Below are positions 26,253 to 35,884 of a stretch of 64,000 bases of DNA, in pieces. The position numbers and the translations under genes are program-made. Below the pieces are notes generated by a model. That model saw only the letters and a list, made by a program, of their open reading frames with translations. It made no database searches and was not told the origin of the DNA. This stretch comes from Saprospiraceae bacterium. Its GTDB lineage: Bacteria > Bacteroidota > Bacteroidia > Chitinophagales > Saprospiraceae. The stretch covers positions 1 through 64,000 of the forward strand of contig JAEUUP010000072.1 in NCBI GenBank assembly GCA_016787525.1. The letters run 5' to 3'. Numbering within the stretch: position 1 is the first letter of the stretch; every line of letters begins with the position of its first letter.

Positions 26253-27215
26253 ATGAAGAATTTGATACTTACAACAGCCGAACGCACGCTCCAAATTGAG
26301 CTGAACGCCCTTGAAGCCTTAAAATCCAGTTTCGACGATGACTTTGTCCGAACCGTTGAAATCATTTATCAGTCAAAAGGGCGTGTTATTCTGACAGGCA
26401 TTGGCAAATCTGCCATTGTCGCACAGAAGATAGTAGCAACGCTCAATTCCACAGGCACCCCCTCAGTATTCATGCACGCTGCCGATGCCATACACGGTGA
26501 TTTAGGCATCATTCAACCCCACGACATCCTCATTTGCCTATCAAAAAGCGGCGAAACGCCTGAAATCAAAGTACTTGTACCCTTGCTGAAAAACTTTGGC
26601 AATACACTCATTGCCATGGTAGCTAATCGAGATTCGTATCTTGGCAAACAGGCACACCATATATTATATACGCCTATCGAAATCGAAGCTGACCCCAACA
26701 ATCTTGCACCCACCTCGTCCACGACTTCTCAGATGGTCATGGGCGATGCTTTAGCGACCAGTCTTTTGGCTTTGCGAGGCTTTTCGTCGGCGCATTTCGC
26801 GCAGTTGCACCCAGGAGGTGCATTGGGTAAGCAATTGTACTTGCGAGTGAGTGATATTTATCCGATGCACGGCACCCCCTCAGTATCAATGACCACCAAT
26901 TTGAAAAATACCATTTTAGAAATGACCTCCAAACGTTTGGGTGCGACAGCTGTTTTAGACGAGAATCACCATCTGAAAGGCATCATTACCGATGGTGACT
27001 TGCGGCGTTTGTTGATAAAAGATGTGGATTTGAAAACAGTGACCGCCGCTGAGGTGATGACTCCAAACCCGCAAACCATTGACAGCGAATCACTCGCTGT
27101 CGAAGCCTTGAAGTTGATGCGCGAACGAAGCATCACCCAACTCATTGCGACTGAGGGGGGGCATTATGTCGGAATGGTGCATTTGCACGATTTGGTAAGA
27201 GAAGGGTTGTTGTGA
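26253..27215 (+). CDS. kdsD: Arabinose-5-phosphate isomerase (KdsD/KpsF type)
   Basis: 320 aa. SIS domain ~35-170 (GKSAIVAQKIVATLNSTGTP, LSKSGETPEI, the GDALATSLLALRGF helix and HPGGALGK), then two CBS domains (~205-260 and ~270-320). Converts ribulose-5-phosphate to arabinose-5-phosphate, the first step to Kdo for lipopolysaccharide. Two exact word copies (26459 and 26876) encode TPSVFMH and TPSVSMT, and a one-mismatch copy (27149) encodes TEGGHYV, which is unusually dense for 963 bp. Ends 4 bp from the convergent gldB. Confidence 0.92.
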   Translation: MKNLILTTAERTLQIELNALEALKSSFDDDFVRTVEIIYQSKGRVILTGIGKSAIVAQKIVATLNSTGTPSVFMHAADAIHGDLGIIQPHDILICLSKSGETPEIKVLVPLLKNFGNTLIAMVANRDSYLGKQAHHILYTPIEIEADPNNLAPTSSTTSQMVMGDALATSLLALRGFSSAHFAQLHPGGALGKQLYLRVSDIYPMHGTPSVSMTTNLKNTILEMTSKRLGATAVLDENHHLKGIITDGDLRRLLIKDVDLKTVTAAEVMTPNPQTIDSESLAVEALKLMRERSITQLIATEGGHYVGMVHLHDLVREGLL

Positions 27216-27219
27216 TCGT

Positions 27220-28281
27220 CTATTTCGGCGGTTTATATTTCGACAAGTCCAGAATCTTTTGCGCATCCTGCATATTGATTAAATCTGTCAAAGAGGTTTG
27301 AGGATTTCGTTTCATGTATTGTTTCACAATTTGCCAACCTAAAAAATTGCCAACGCCGCCCGGAGCCTCGGCAGCAATCACAGGCGCATCAGGGCTGGGT
27401 GTGACCAATTTCTGAAAATCTTGAAACTTGGTCGAATACAATAAGTTCTGCTTCAAAATACGACCCCATGTAAAGCCTTCATTGGCATAAGTGCCACTCA
27501 TTTGTTCTTTTGTATAAGCCAACTTGATGCTATCAGGTACATTAGGTAGCAAACAATCAATGATATAGAGCTTTTTACCGTTGTGAATCATATAGTCCAA
27601 AAGGCGATTGCCTTTGGGTTCGCCAACCAAATCGCTGACTAAAAGCTCAAAGACTCTATTGACTAAATAATCTTTGCGAAAGGTGCGACTGATGAATTTG
27701 GGATAGGTGGTGATGAGTGACTCATAGGTTCTGTGATTTTCGCCTAAAAACATATCCAAACCAATGGCAATAGTGGTGTCAGAAGGTAGAACGGCCGCAA
27801 AGTTATAAGCTGAAGGCATAGTGTAAATCTCCGTCGGCACTTGTTTTTTCGGGAAATAGTGTTTATAAAAACGCAAACCTTCCTCGATTTGCTTTTCGAT
27901 ATCGTCAAAAGTTTTATAAACCAAAGAAATCGTATCCATCATGCCCCGCATCGAAACATCACTCAAGAAAGGGCGCACTTGATTGTGGTATTTACCCACA
28001 GAATCTTTTGGATCTTTGATACCAATGATGCGCTCAAAATAGAGCTTCGTAAACGCTGGATATTTTTGTTCGAGTGCCAAAACACCCCCCTCAGTATTAT
28101 TGGTATCAATGGCGAAAATGTCTTGGTCGAAGCGATGCACAGTTACATTGGCGGTGATGCCCGATACATCTGGCACATTGGGTTTGTCATTGTCGCTTTG
28201 GCAGTTTGAAAAAAGAAATAGAAATGAAGAGAAAATAAGAAAGAATGCACTTAAAGTTAAAATGCGTTTTACGGACATCAT
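27220..28281 (-). CDS. gldB: Gliding motility lipoprotein GldB
   Basis: 353 aa. A lipoprotein signal with Cys27 (FSNCQSDND), then the GldB domain: VHRFDQDIFAID, ALEQKYPAFTKLYFERIIGI, IGLDMFLGENHRTYE and the C-terminal APGGVGNFLGWQIVKQYM. GldB is required for gliding and T9SS function in Flavobacterium. The word at 28087 encodes NTEGGVLALE. Single gene, convergent with kdsD. Confidence 0.9.
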   Translation of the reverse strand: MMSVKRILTLSAFFLIFSSFLFLFSNCQSDNDKPNVPDVSGITANVTVHRFDQDIFAIDTNNTEGGVLALEQKYPAFTKLYFERIIGIKDPKDSVGKYHNQVRPFLSDVSMRGMMDTISLVYKTFDDIEKQIEEGLRFYKHYFPKKQVPTEIYTMPSAYNFAAVLPSDTTIAIGLDMFLGENHRTYESLITTYPKFISRTFRKDYLVNRVFELLVSDLVGEPKGNRLLDYMIHNGKKLYIIDCLLPNVPDSIKLAYTKEQMSGTYANEGFTWGRILKQNLLYSTKFQDFQKLVTPSPDAPVIAAEAPGGVGNFLGWQIVKQYMKRNPQTSLTDLINMQDAQKILDLSKYKPPK

Positions 28282-28362
28282 ATTTATTGAAGGATGATTG
28301 AGTAACGATTTTTAATTTTGATATTTGGGGACATAAACGATATAGTTTGAGATTTATTGAAC

Positions 28363-29358
28363 TCAACTAAAATCAATTTCGGTATTGTCGCCAATATTGA
28401 GACTGCGTCGAATGCCTCGGATGGATGTATCGCTGCCAATGATGGATTTATTCAAAATAATCTCACGCAAAGTTGAGTAACTGCCAATGATACTGTCTCG
28501 AATAATCGAAGCATCAATTTTGGTATTAGCAGCAACGGTTACAAAGGGACCAATGATGCTGTCGGTGATGACACAATTTTCACCAATACTGACAGGATGA
28601 ACAATGATGGTATTGTCAAAAACAGGCAAATCCACATCGTAAGTATTATTTTTTTGCAATAAAATGGCATTGGTTTCCAATAAAATCTCTTTTTTGCCGC
28701 AGTCAAACCAGTTGTTGACAGAAACCGTCGTCATTTTTACACCTAAATCAATCATACGTTGCAAAGCATCGGCTAATTGAAACTCTCCGTTGGTGCGAAT
28801 ATCGTTCTGAATATTGTATTCGATACCCCTCAGTAAATCGCTGACTTCATGGATTTTGTAGAGACCCACTAAAGCCAAATTGGAACGGGGAATACGCGGC
28901 TTCTCAATCACTCGTTTTACAAACCCTTTGCCATCCAGTTCAACGATACCGAAATCACGAGGGTCAGCCACTTCTTTTACACCAAAACAGGTTATGGGGG
29001 ACTCAATCATACTACTTAAATCCATTTCAAAAACCGTATCACCTAAGACAATGAACAGTTCGTCATCGTTTTCGATGGCATCTTTGGCTGTCCAGATAGC
29101 ATGAGCTAAGCCTTCGCGTTCCTCTTGCACAACAAAAGTTGTATGGATATTGGGATAATTGTGTTCTACAAAATCTTTTACCTTTTCGCCCAAGTAGCCA
29201 ATAACAAATACAAATTCTTTGAAATTGGCGGCTATCAATTCATCAATAATATGTGCTAAAATAGGTTTCCCTGCCACTGGAATGAGTGGCTTGGGTTGCG
29301 TGTAGGTGTGTGGACGAAGCCGAAGACCTGCGCCCGCTACGGGAATGAGTGCTTTCAT
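28363..29358 (-). CDS. Sugar-1-phosphate nucleotidyltransferase
   Basis: 331 aa. The N-terminal Rossmann-like nucleotidyltransferase begins MKALIPVAGAGLRLRPHT followed by QPKPLIPVAGKP, the NTP-binding signature. The C-terminal ~90 residues are a left-handed beta-helix of hexapeptides (IGENCVITDSIIGPFVTVAA). This is the long RmlA/GlmU-like form that makes an activated sugar such as dTDP-glucose. The word copy at 28826 encodes LLRGIEYN. Likely supplies the surface-polysaccharide genes further right. Exact sugar unknown. Confidence 0.85.
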   Translation of the reverse strand: MKALIPVAGAGLRLRPHTYTQPKPLIPVAGKPILAHIIDELIAANFKEFVFVIGYLGEKVKDFVEHNYPNIHTTFVVQEEREGLAHAIWTAKDAIENDDELFIVLGDTVFEMDLSSMIESPITCFGVKEVADPRDFGIVELDGKGFVKRVIEKPRIPRSNLALVGLYKIHEVSDLLRGIEYNIQNDIRTNGEFQLADALQRMIDLGVKMTTVSVNNWFDCGKKEILLETNAILLQKNNTYDVDLPVFDNTIIVHPVSIGENCVITDSIIGPFVTVAANTKIDASIIRDSIIGSYSTLREIILNKSIIGSDTSIRGIRRSLNIGDNTEIDFS

Positions 29359-29430
29359 ATACGAATTAGAACGAAAATTAAGGCGGTTTGATTCCTCAAT
29401 AAGAAAGTGCGAAGGTAAGAATAAAAAGCA

Positions 29431-29468
29431 AAAAAGGTCGTTGAATCTTGAGTGTTCAACGACCTTTT
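29431..29468 (-). terminator. Terminator of lepB
   Basis: AAAAGGTCGTTGAA (29432-29445) pairs with TTCAACGACCTTTT (29455-29468) and is followed on the minus strand by a T-rich run. A TACTGAGGGG copy (29477) lies between it and the lepB stop. Confidence 0.85.
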
Positions 29469-29492
29469 AGGTTTTATACTGAGGGGTAAAAA

Positions 29493-31037
29493 TTACATTT
29501 TATTGGCTGTTGTGAAAATCCGATTCCAACGGATACCATTATTGCCTGTTGACATCCAAATAAACAATGGCTTACCGACTATATGGTCTTCTGGAACAAA
29601 ACCCCAATAGCGTGAATCTTCTGAGTTGTGACGATTGTCACCCATTGCCCAATAATAGTTTTGTTTGAATGTGTAAGAGGTCGTTTCAGAACCGTTTATA
29701 AAGATTTTGCCGCCTTTTGTCTCTAATTTATTGTTTTCATAAACGGCGATAATTCGCTCATACAGTTTAATATTGTCATTGCTCAATTGTATTGTTGCGT
29801 CTTTTGCAGGAATGACAAGTGGTCCGAAATTGTCCACACTCCATTTAAAATGGACAGTGTCGTGTGGGAATACACTGGGTGAAACAAGTGTGTTAGGCAA
29901 TAACTCAACATTGACACCACCGCCCATACTTTTTATTTTTTCAACTTGTTGCGCATTAAGAGGAAAAACACCTTGTTTCATATTGGAATCACCAAAATCA
30001 TTGAGATGAACACCCCATTCTTCCAATTTCGAGGGATTATAGTTGCCTGTTACACGATAGGCAAATTGCATATTGCTCGGATTTTGCGCGGGTTGGTCAT
30101 TAATATAGATTTGACGGTCGCGAATCTCTAATTTGTCTCCTGCAATGGCAACACAACGTTTGATGTAGTGGTCTTTTTTATCAATTGGACGTACAATTAG
30201 GTCACTTTCTCTATAAGGTATGCGTTGTTCGCGCAATTGATTGATGTTCCAAGAACGTTCGGGAGTCATAATGATACTATCACCAATGGGCCAATTGAAA
30301 ACAAATGGGCTATTGCGTTCCAATTTTTCCATAGCAGGCAGACGGAAATAGGGCAAACTCGGTGGATTGATATAAGATTCAGAACCCACAACAGGAATTT
30401 GATTGTGTAAAAGAGGAATTTGAACCACCGTCATAGGTGTCCGCAGACCAAAGTTGAATTTGCCAACAGCCAAATAGTCACCGACTAAAAGTGAACCTTC
30501 CATCGAAGAGGTTGGGATGACATACATCTCAAAGATGAACATCCGAATGAAAGCAGCCGCAAAAACAGCAAAGAAAATGGCTTCTACCCACTCACGCAGA
30601 CCACCTTTGTGAAAAACACTATTTTCGAGTTTATTGAGTGCGAATTTATCCTTTTTGGCAAGAGCTTCTTTCACTTGCTCTTGGTAGGCTTTTTCGCGAC
30701 CGACCACATTAGGCTCATATTTGCTATCAGGGCTTTTACCAGTCAGGAAAAACTCAAGTGGCGTATAGATGACAGCTAAGGCACTGCTTAAGAAACTAAA
30801 ACGACCAAAGGCTCGTACTAAATCAACAGCCATACCACACCATATAAATATATTGACAACTGGAAAAAGTAACCACAAAGCATAGGTAGGTTTACGACCA
30901 ATGAGTTTCGCCCATTCGACAAAATTCAAACCTGGCACAAGGGCTTTCCAGCCTTCGACATCCGCTTTTTCAAAAAGTTTCATGAGCGTTACGCTCGAAA
31001 GAATATAGGTTAGTAGAAAGAAAATTAAAATACCCAC
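29493..31037 (-). CDS. lepB: Signal peptidase I
   Basis: 514 aa, the long form of this phylum. The first ~110 residues hold three hydrophobic segments; a further anchor precedes the S26 domain. Catalytic serine in VIPTSSMEGSLLVGDY, general-base lysine in DHYIKRCVAIAGDKLEI, and the conserved MGDNRHNSEDSRYWGF box near the C-terminus. A ~120-residue insert separates the lysine box from the MGDNR box. Cleaves export signals at the inner membrane. TACATTTG on the minus strand (31123-31130) may be its -7 box, with a word copy ~20 bp further upstream. Confidence 0.93.
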   Translation of the reverse strand: MGILIFFLLTYILSSVTLMKLFEKADVEGWKALVPGLNFVEWAKLIGRKPTYALWLLFPVVNIFIWCGMAVDLVRAFGRFSFLSSALAVIYTPLEFFLTGKSPDSKYEPNVVGREKAYQEQVKEALAKKDKFALNKLENSVFHKGGLREWVEAIFFAVFAAAFIRMFIFEMYVIPTSSMEGSLLVGDYLAVGKFNFGLRTPMTVVQIPLLHNQIPVVGSESYINPPSLPYFRLPAMEKLERNSPFVFNWPIGDSIIMTPERSWNINQLREQRIPYRESDLIVRPIDKKDHYIKRCVAIAGDKLEIRDRQIYINDQPAQNPSNMQFAYRVTGNYNPSKLEEWGVHLNDFGDSNMKQGVFPLNAQQVEKIKSMGGGVNVELLPNTLVSPSVFPHDTVHFKWSVDNFGPLVIPAKDATIQLSNDNIKLYERIIAVYENNKLETKGGKIFINGSETTSYTFKQNYYWAMGDNRHNSEDSRYWGFVPEDHIVGKPLFIWMSTGNNGIRWNRIFTTANKM

Positions 31038-31460
31038 TGAATTGATTATTGAATATTGGTTATTTAATATTGATTATTGCCCAACTGCCATTAATAGTTG
31101 GCTGGGGCTCTCAAAAAGTTTGCAAATGTAAACAAATTCTTTATTTGCACACCCCTCAGTATTTATGTGGCAAAAATGAATTTTAACCTAAAAAACACCT
31201 AAAAACTTCGACTGTATTGAGTTTTTATTCGACAGCCTTTTTAGTTTTTTATAAATTTTTTTCAATTACTATTTCAATTTAAAAAAATGATAATATCTTT
31301 GTATCTCATTCCCATTAGGTTATAGGATAGCGGTGAGAAAAATTATTTAAGCAACGAAGTAACAAACTATGGTCTTTGTCCGTTTTACTGATTTATCCTC
31401 CCATCTATACATAACCTGTATATTGAACATATCTTTTTTAAAACTCAAAACCAATTTGGT
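31038..31460. promoter_or_regulatory. 423-bp divergent spacer between lepB and the sigma-54 activator
   Basis: Holds iterated ATTGATTATTG-like words (31038-31080), a small hairpin GCCCAACT/AGTTGGCT (31079-31103), the lepB -7 candidate, a CCCCTCAGTA copy (31152), and TATCTTTG (31294-31301), a -7 candidate for the + gene with a ~160-bp leader. Confidence 0.45.
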
Positions 31461-32759
31461 ATGAAAAAAAACATTGCAGCACACATTCTCATTGTTGACG
31501 ACGAAGCTTATATCCGTCGCACACTCAAATCAGTGCTTGAAAACGAGCCTTATGAGGTTGACGAAGCCGTTGATGGTGTAGATTGTTTGGCAAAAATCAA
31601 ACTAAAAAAATACGATGTCATTTTTCTTGACATTCGTATGCCTCGTTTAGACGGCATGGAAGCACTTGAAAAAGTGCAAGAACTTAGTCCTGAATCTTCC
31701 GTTGTGATGATTTCAGGACATGGTAATATCGAAACAGCCGTTGAAAGTGTTCGTAAAGGCGCATTTGACTTTCTGCAAAAACCTTTGGACTTGAATCGGG
31801 TTTTGATTACCATTCGTAATGCAATGGATCGTTCCAATTTGATTACAGAAACCAAAGTGTTGCAACGTCGAGTGCACCAGTCGAAAGTACAAGAAATCAT
31901 TGGTGACTCTGAAGCCATAGCTAAAGTCAAAAGGCAAATTGAAATGGCTGCTGAAGCCGACGGCGCACGTGTATTGATTATGGGCCCCAATGGTACAGGC
32001 AAAGAGTTGGTTGCGCGTCATGTTCACGAACAGAGTGCGCGTAAGAATGGTCCTTTTGTTGAAGTAAACTGTGCAGCTATTCCTTCTGAATTGATTGAAA
32101 GTATTTTGTTTGGTCATATTAAAGGCTCGTTCACAGGAGCAATCAAAGACCAAACTGGTAAATTTGAGCAAGCACATGGCGGTACATTGTTTCTAGACGA
32201 GATTGGCGATATGAGTCCGAAAGCGCAGGCAACAATTTTGCGTGCTTTGCAAGAAAATAAGATTTCACGAGTAGGTAGTGACAAAGACATCAAAGTGGAT
32301 GTGCGTATTATTTCAGCGACGAATAAGAACTTAAGAGAAGAGATCAATAAAGGACGTTTCCGCGAGGACTTATACAATCGTTTGGAAGTCATTGATGTTT
32401 ATGTTCCTTCACTCAACGAAAGAAAAGAGGATATTCCTATTTTGGTGGAGCATTTTCTTAAAACCATCAGTGCTGAGTATGGTTTCAAAACGCAAAAAGA
32501 GTTTTCTATCGATGCCATCATTGCCTTACAAAATATCAATTGGACGGGCAATATTCGTCAATTGCGCAATGTTGTTGAACGTTTATTAATTTATTGCCGC
32601 GATGAAAAAGTTATTACAGACGAACATATCGAAAAATATGTTGTGGCAAGTCGTGGACATCATCGCTACGAAGATTTGTTCAGTAGCTACGATACCTTAG
32701 AAGATTTATTGCGTTATGTTGCTTCAGAATATAAGAAATATAAAGGCGTAAAAGCTTGA
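31461..32759 (+). CDS. Sigma-54-dependent response regulator without HTH domain
   Basis: 432 aa. Receiver domain 8-120 with acidic pair D13-D14 and phosphoacceptor D57 (FLDIRMP). AAA+ domain ~150-385: Walker A GPNGTGKE, GSFTGA loop that touches sigma-54, Walker B GGTLFLDEIGD, the arginine-finger region REDLYNRLEV. After the R-L-R-N-V-V-E-R segment NtrC relatives carry a Fis-type helix-turn-helix; here only ~60 residues follow (RGHHRYEDLFSSYDTLEDLL) with no such motif. It may activate sigma-54 polymerase from solution, as reported for FlgR of Helicobacter. No kinase gene is adjacent. Confidence 0.9.
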   Translation: MKKNIAAHILIVDDEAYIRRTLKSVLENEPYEVDEAVDGVDCLAKIKLKKYDVIFLDIRMPRLDGMEALEKVQELSPESSVVMISGHGNIETAVESVRKGAFDFLQKPLDLNRVLITIRNAMDRSNLITETKVLQRRVHQSKVQEIIGDSEAIAKVKRQIEMAAEADGARVLIMGPNGTGKELVARHVHEQSARKNGPFVEVNCAAIPSELIESILFGHIKGSFTGAIKDQTGKFEQAHGGTLFLDEIGDMSPKAQATILRALQENKISRVGSDKDIKVDVRIISATNKNLREEINKGRFREDLYNRLEVIDVYVPSLNERKEDIPILVEHFLKTISAEYGFKTQKEFSIDAIIALQNINWTGNIRQLRNVVERLLIYCRDEKVITDEHIEKYVVASRGHHRYEDLFSSYDTLEDLLRYVASEYKKYKGVKA

Positions 32760-32790
32760 TTTTAATGATAAAGTATAGGGTATGAAATAT

Positions 32791-32832
32791 AAAAAGAGCG
32801 ACAGTCCTTCTAAGTGATTTGTCGCTCTTTTT
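32791..32832. terminator. Bidirectional terminator
   Basis: AAAAAGAGCGACA and TGTCGCTCTTTTT flank a 16-base loop between two convergent genes, with T-runs on both strands. Confidence 0.88.
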
Positions 32833-32837
32833 ATATT

Positions 32838-33701
32838 TTACCATCTAAACTCATAATCGTAAACTATTTGAAAACCAACCATTTTACCAGTTTGTTTATC
32901 TTGAACTTGACTACTGAGGGGTAGTCCCATGAAGTCGTTGATGTAAACTATTTCGTGCCCTGTAGATTCAATTCGCTCTAAATTGCCTTTACTGTCATAT
33001 ACAAAATTGTATTCACCAATTTGTTTACCTTTGGTTTCATCCTCCTTGACTAAAAAATAAATCGCCTTAGAACGTCTCCCTTGGCTATCGTATTGGATTT
33101 GATAAATTTTTCCTCTCTCTTTATACTCCGCAATACGCCCTTGTGAATCGTAACGTACAGTATCTATCTTGTTGTTTTCGGCATAACGAATACGCAAAGT
33201 ATCGCCATACCATTCATATCCAACAGTCCATTCATTGAATTCGCTAATAAAAATTTGATGATGTTCTTCAAAAAACAACTTTCCTACTTCATCGTAGTGG
33301 TATATAATTTCTTCTCGAATGGAATCTTTGGCAGTACCAACACCTTCTTTGGGTCTTCTGAAACGATGACTTTTGTAGCATTTGGTGGTTTTTTCATCGT
33401 AGTAATGCTCGATATAGTCTTCGTTTTCTCGTTTTTTCTCAGAAAAATCATATTCATAAGTCGCTAACTTACCAAATGGGTTAAAATATAGTTTCTGGAA
33501 AGGTACAAATTCTTTATTTGTTGTGTCATCGAGTAATTTAGGAATCCGAATTGTAATACTTTTAATTTTATTGTTTTTAATGAAGGCAGAATCTGCAATA
33601 AAATTGTCAAAATTATAAAATTGTTGCGCTTGCATTTGTGGGTAAATCGCACAGAAAAAAATTATAAAAACGAGATTAAATGGTTTTAAAATCAGATTCA
33701 T
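32838..33701 (-). CDS. Secreted YD-repeat-like protein
   Basis: 287 aa with a signal peptide (MNLILKPFNLVFIIFFCAIY, cleavage about QMQA-QQF). The mature part has tandem YD/RHS-like strands: YHYDEVGKLFFEEH, RYDSQGRIAEY, QYDSQGRRSKAI, VYDSKGNLERIES. Too short for an RHS toxin shell; likely a small periplasmic or surface beta protein. The word copy at 32912 encodes GLPLSSQV. Function unknown. Confidence 0.7.
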   Translation of the reverse strand: MNLILKPFNLVFIIFFCAIYPQMQAQQFYNFDNFIADSAFIKNNKIKSITIRIPKLLDDTTNKEFVPFQKLYFNPFGKLATYEYDFSEKKRENEDYIEHYYDEKTTKCYKSHRFRRPKEGVGTAKDSIREEIIYHYDEVGKLFFEEHHQIFISEFNEWTVGYEWYGDTLRIRYAENNKIDTVRYDSQGRIAEYKERGKIYQIQYDSQGRRSKAIYFLVKEDETKGKQIGEYNFVYDSKGNLERIESTGHEIVYINDFMGLPLSSQVQDKQTGKMVGFQIVYDYEFRW

Positions 33702-33789
33702 GGAAAAAATAAGTTAAGTTGGTCTATGTTCAATAATTCATATTTATGCGCAAATTTACAATTTTTACAAGTAAAATGCTATAAAAAGT

Positions 33790-33825
33790 AAAGGGTTTAG
33801 GAAACAGTCGTTTCCTAAACCCTTT
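33790..33825 (-). terminator. Terminator, 16-bp perfect stem
   Basis: AAAGGGTTTAGGAAAC (33790-33805) pairs perfectly with 33810-33825 around AGTC; T-rich sequence follows on the minus strand. Ends the DUF2853 gene. Confidence 0.88.
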
Positions 33826-33848
33826 GTAAAATCTAATTATCTACCAGA

Positions 33849-34190
33849 TTAAGCATACTTGCCTTCCAAACCAAGTTCTTTGACCAGCAGATAATAGAAA
33901 ATTGCGCGGTGTTTGCTACGATTGCTGCTGCCCATTTTATCACATACAGCACTTACAGCAGCATCAAGATTAGAACCATCTGTGCAACCTAATTTGCCGA
34001 TGAGAAAATTGTTTTTGACTCTATCTTTTTCTGCTTGGTCTGAACAAGAGACCATTGAAGCATCTGCAAGATAGATAGACGGTCCAAGACCTTTGGCAAC
34101 TGCCGTCAATAAGGCATCATCAGGTGCATCTAAACCAATGTCTGCCATCGAACCCCGATACTTGTCGAGAGCTTCATCAAATTTGCTCAT
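33849..34190 (-). CDS. DUF2853 family protein
   Basis: 113 aa, soluble. Matches the family by MSKFDEALDKYRGSMADIG, NFLIGKLGC, and the C-terminal NRSKHRAIFYYLLVKELG. The family is a small alpha-helical protein of unknown function, common in Bacteroidota and Proteobacteria. Own terminator, so probably a separate unit from the polysaccharide cluster. Confidence 0.85.
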   Translation of the reverse strand: MSKFDEALDKYRGSMADIGLDAPDDALLTAVAKGLGPSIYLADASMVSCSDQAEKDRVKNNFLIGKLGCTDGSNLDAAVSAVCDKMGSSNRSKHRAIFYYLLVKELGLEGKYA

Positions 34191-34341
34191 AGATAACGTG
34201 TCTTTTTTTTGTTAGAAAATATAATTTAAAGCCAAAGATAACTATATTGCATTAATCTACAAAAATATTGTTTGGTAAAAAAGCTTCTCTTATAAAATAA
34301 AATTTTAAAAATATATTGTTTAGTGCATGAATAATCTCAAA

Positions 34342-35853
34342 TTATTGAGAGAGGACATTATTAATTTTAGCTTTTGCTACGATACTTTGATAGAAAGGAT
34401 CAAAGTCTTTTAAGCGAACAACGGCTGCGAAAAATACATAACTCACTAAACTTGTAGGTAGTTGAACAATCGCTTCCTGCGGATAGTTGGCAACTGCCAA
34501 CATAAACAATGAAGTTAGAAGTGACAAATAAAGCGTTTTTATCAAAGGATCTCGGACTCTTAAATAGAAATATAAAGCACGTCGAAGGACAGTGAATAAG
34601 AGAAACATGTATAAACCCATACCTATCCAACCTTCTTCAACTGCTAAACGTACATAGTAGGAATCGTGTGCGAACTTTGCGAGGAATGAATCAGGCGTAA
34701 ACCGCCTTGCCCAAAGTCCTGTGCTACCGGGTCCAAAGCCAATCGGATGCGAATAAATATACGGTCTAATGCGTTTTTGATTGTAGTACCGGATCTGAAC
34801 TGAAGCATCTTCGCTTGGTTCAAAAGCTGACCTTACCCTAAACAAAACCGCATTAGAGTTACCGCCTTTCATGACTAAAACAGCCCCAAAAGCTAAAAAA
34901 ACGGCGAAACCAATAAAGACTTCTTTTTTTAAGGTCATAAAAGCATAAAAAGCGAAACCAAGTGGGATGAGTGCAAAACACGTCCGTGTGCCGGTATAAA
35001 CCGAAGACCAAAACATCAAAATTGCTGCAAAGACCAATAACCCTCTAAAAAATGTTCGCATAGGAGCTGTCGCATAAATCAAGCAAAAAAGCCCCATATA
35101 TGCCATCATAATGCCAAAAGTCATGGCGTCGTTGAAGAGTGAAAAAGTTCTCATTCGTCCCCATTGGAAAAACAATTGGAAACGTTCGGGGTCTTGATAA
35201 ATCCACGATTTCTCGGCAGATGAGAAACCCACAAACTCCTGTTTTAGCCCGTAGATAGCGGTTATCGTTGCTAAAATGACAATAACATTAAGCATCTGTT
35301 GAATCCGCTTTAACGAACTAAAGGCATAACACGCAATAAAATATAATAAATTTAAAATGGCAAGACTACGAACTGTGAATAACCAAGCCATTTTTGACTC
35401 CTGCGATGGATTCAGAACTTGAAAAATATTGAAGTAAATCCAAAAAAGGAGCAACGATGAAATTGGGTCTTTTGCAAACGACCAATCCTTTTTCATTACT
35501 TGGCTAACTAAAATGCCTGCAATCATCAATAAAAGTAAACCATCAAGAGAGGTGCCAATGGGTGCACTTGTGATTTTACCCACATATTGAACTAAAAAAG
35601 CAACAATCAGTGTAAAAATAACGCCAAATTGATGATAGAACATACAAGCGAAAATCATTGGCAAAACAACTATACCACCAATGACAAGGGTACTTGTACC
35701 CAGACCCAAATAAGGTATTAGACTGCCTAGAACCAAACCCAATGTGGTGAATACCAATAAACCCATTGGATTGTTTAATTTTTGGATAAAGATTTGGTTA
35801 CCAAGCCAGTTTTTGATGCTGTCTTTTACCGATATGATTTGATTTAGTAACAT
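34342..35853 (-). CDS. O-antigen ligase/polymerase family membrane protein (Wzy_C)
   Basis: 503 aa with ~12 membrane segments. The large periplasmic loop holds the family residues: RTCFALIPLGF after one helix, then YSHPIGFGPGSTGLWAR and FAHDSYYVRLAVEEGWIGMG. Such proteins polymerise or ligate lipid-linked repeat units. With a flippase, chain-length protein and glycosyltransferase upstream on the same strand, a role as polysaccharide polymerase is likely. No word copy in the gene. Confidence 0.87.
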   Translation of the reverse strand: MLLNQIISVKDSIKNWLGNQIFIQKLNNPMGLLVFTTLGLVLGSLIPYLGLGTSTLVIGGIVVLPMIFACMFYHQFGVIFTLIVAFLVQYVGKITSAPIGTSLDGLLLLMIAGILVSQVMKKDWSFAKDPISSLLLFWIYFNIFQVLNPSQESKMAWLFTVRSLAILNLLYFIACYAFSSLKRIQQMLNVIVILATITAIYGLKQEFVGFSSAEKSWIYQDPERFQLFFQWGRMRTFSLFNDAMTFGIMMAYMGLFCLIYATAPMRTFFRGLLVFAAILMFWSSVYTGTRTCFALIPLGFAFYAFMTLKKEVFIGFAVFLAFGAVLVMKGGNSNAVLFRVRSAFEPSEDASVQIRYYNQKRIRPYIYSHPIGFGPGSTGLWARRFTPDSFLAKFAHDSYYVRLAVEEGWIGMGLYMFLLFTVLRRALYFYLRVRDPLIKTLYLSLLTSLFMLAVANYPQEAIVQLPTSLVSYVFFAAVVRLKDFDPFYQSIVAKAKINNVLSQ

Positions 35854-35884
35854 TGTTTTCTCAATTGTTTATGTGTTTTAGTGT

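Noticed and set aside
31300..31460. tRNA or riboswitch in the long leader of the sigma-54 activator
   Set aside because: No cloverleaf, TTCGA loop or known riboswitch core could be found by eye.
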